This document shows, one piece after another, positions 13,158 to 13,429 of a stretch of DNA of 13,429 nucleotides. The stretch is from Sulfurospirillaceae bacterium (GTDB lineage Bacteria > Campylobacterota > Campylobacteria > Campylobacterales > Sulfurospirillaceae), in the NCBI GenBank assembly GCA_028705785.1, contig JAQWCT010000045.1, forward strand, positions 1 to 13,429. The letters are read 5' to 3'. How positions within the stretch are numbered: the first letter of the stretch is position 1; each line of letters starts with the position of its first letter. The translations under genes and the position numbers were made by a program. Under the pieces are notes generated by a model, which was given only the letters and a program-made list of their open reading frames with translations, made no database searches and was not told where the DNA came from.

Positions 13158-13429
13158 ATGAATGATAAACCCAGTATCTTCCTCGCTTCCCTTGAAGATC
13201 TTTTTTCTTCAAGGGTTTTGCTCGTAAGTCTTTTCTCTTTTATCCTCACTATTGCCTTTTTTGTCATCACGCTTTTTTTCCTTTTTGGAAGCATTGAGTC
13301 TTTGACACAGTGGTTTGTCGCATGGATGGGAAGTTTCGAGCAGACGATTGAGCAAAATTGGTTATTGGGATTTATCTCGTTGATTTTTATTACCAAGGCG
13401 ATTGTTGGTATTTTAGTAGTAGTGACTTC
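13158..13429 (+). CDS. EI24/CysZ-like integral membrane protein, N-terminal part
   Basis: An ORF open to the end of the window, about 90 residues visible, starting at ATG 3 bp after the preceding stop. It begins MNDKPSIFLASLEDLFSSRV, followed by a hydrophobic segment (about 22-44), a short polar loop with several Trp (QWFVAWMGSFEQTIEQNW) and a second hydrophobic segment (about 69-90). A short N-terminus with an 'S-x-x-D-L-F-S' motif just before the first membrane span is typical of EI24-domain (CysZ-like) membrane proteins in Campylobacterota, but only the N-terminus is seen. Function unknown. No clear ribosome site of its own is visible, so coupling to the DUF945-like gene is likely. A terminator-like hairpin lies inside its first codons. 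Confidence 0.6.
   Translation, partial: MNDKPSIFLASLEDLFSSRVLLVSLFSFILTIAFFVITLFFLFGSIESLTQWFVAWMGSFEQTIEQNWLLGFISLIFITKAIVGILVVVT
13189..13219 (+). other. Terminator-like hairpin inside the EI24-like gene
   Basis: A perfect 10-bp inverted repeat (13189-13198 with 13206-13215, sequence CCCTTGAAGA), a 7-base loop rich in T, then TTTTG. It spans codons 11-20 of the gene. The T run after the stem is short, so it would be a weak terminator or attenuator; it may equally be a chance product of codons. Confidence 0.4.

Overview
The window looks like chromosomal DNA of a Campylobacterota (epsilonproteobacterium), most likely Sulfurospirillum or a close relative. This rests on low GC by eye, FabI, NusA and PanC sequences of epsilonproteobacterial type, an HP0268-type small protein next to miaB, and promoters with a clear TATAAT -10 but no obvious -35. 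The genus is inference. Nearly all of the window is coding, and I see no RNA gene, insertion sequence, CRISPR array or prophage.

Layout. (1) 1-1430, plus strand: the 3' end of fabI, an orphan DppB/OppB-type ABC permease, a 49-residue lipoprotein too short for most gene callers, and a strong intrinsic terminator. (2) 1432-2553, minus strand: nusA, diverging from the next block across about 240 bp that carry a candidate promoter for each direction. (3) 2793-4977, plus strand: an HP0268-type small nuclease-like protein, miaB, and a DUF374 acyltransferase-like protein, tightly packed. (4) 5086-7185, plus strand: three overlapping genes whose size, topology and order match the PilM-PilN-PilO inner-membrane platform of type IV pili, with no pilus gene nearby. 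A sequence fitting the sigma-54 (RpoN) consensus with exact GG-N10-GC spacing lies just ahead of them. (5) 10283 back to 7169, minus strand: panC, rimO, tilS, whose end overlaps the end of the PilO-like gene by 17 bp. (6) 10343-13429, plus strand: prfB, an unrecognised 107-residue protein, a DUF945/YdgA-like exported protein, and the start of an EI24-like membrane protein that runs off the end.

Much of the window serves gene expression: transcription elongation (nusA), tRNA modification (miaB, tilS), ribosomal protein modification (rimO) and translation termination (prfB). Five genes (the permease, miaB, rimO, tilS, prfB) appear to start with TTG.

The most interesting element is the PilMNO-like cassette. 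From memory of recent Helicobacter pylori work, PilM/PilN/PilO homologues form part of a cage around the flagellar motor. In epsilonproteobacteria RpoN drives many flagellar genes, so the sigma-54-like promoter here fits a flagellar rather than a pilus role. This remains a hypothesis. A second signal is the palindromic octamer TACATGTA, found six times, well above the roughly 0.5 expected by chance.
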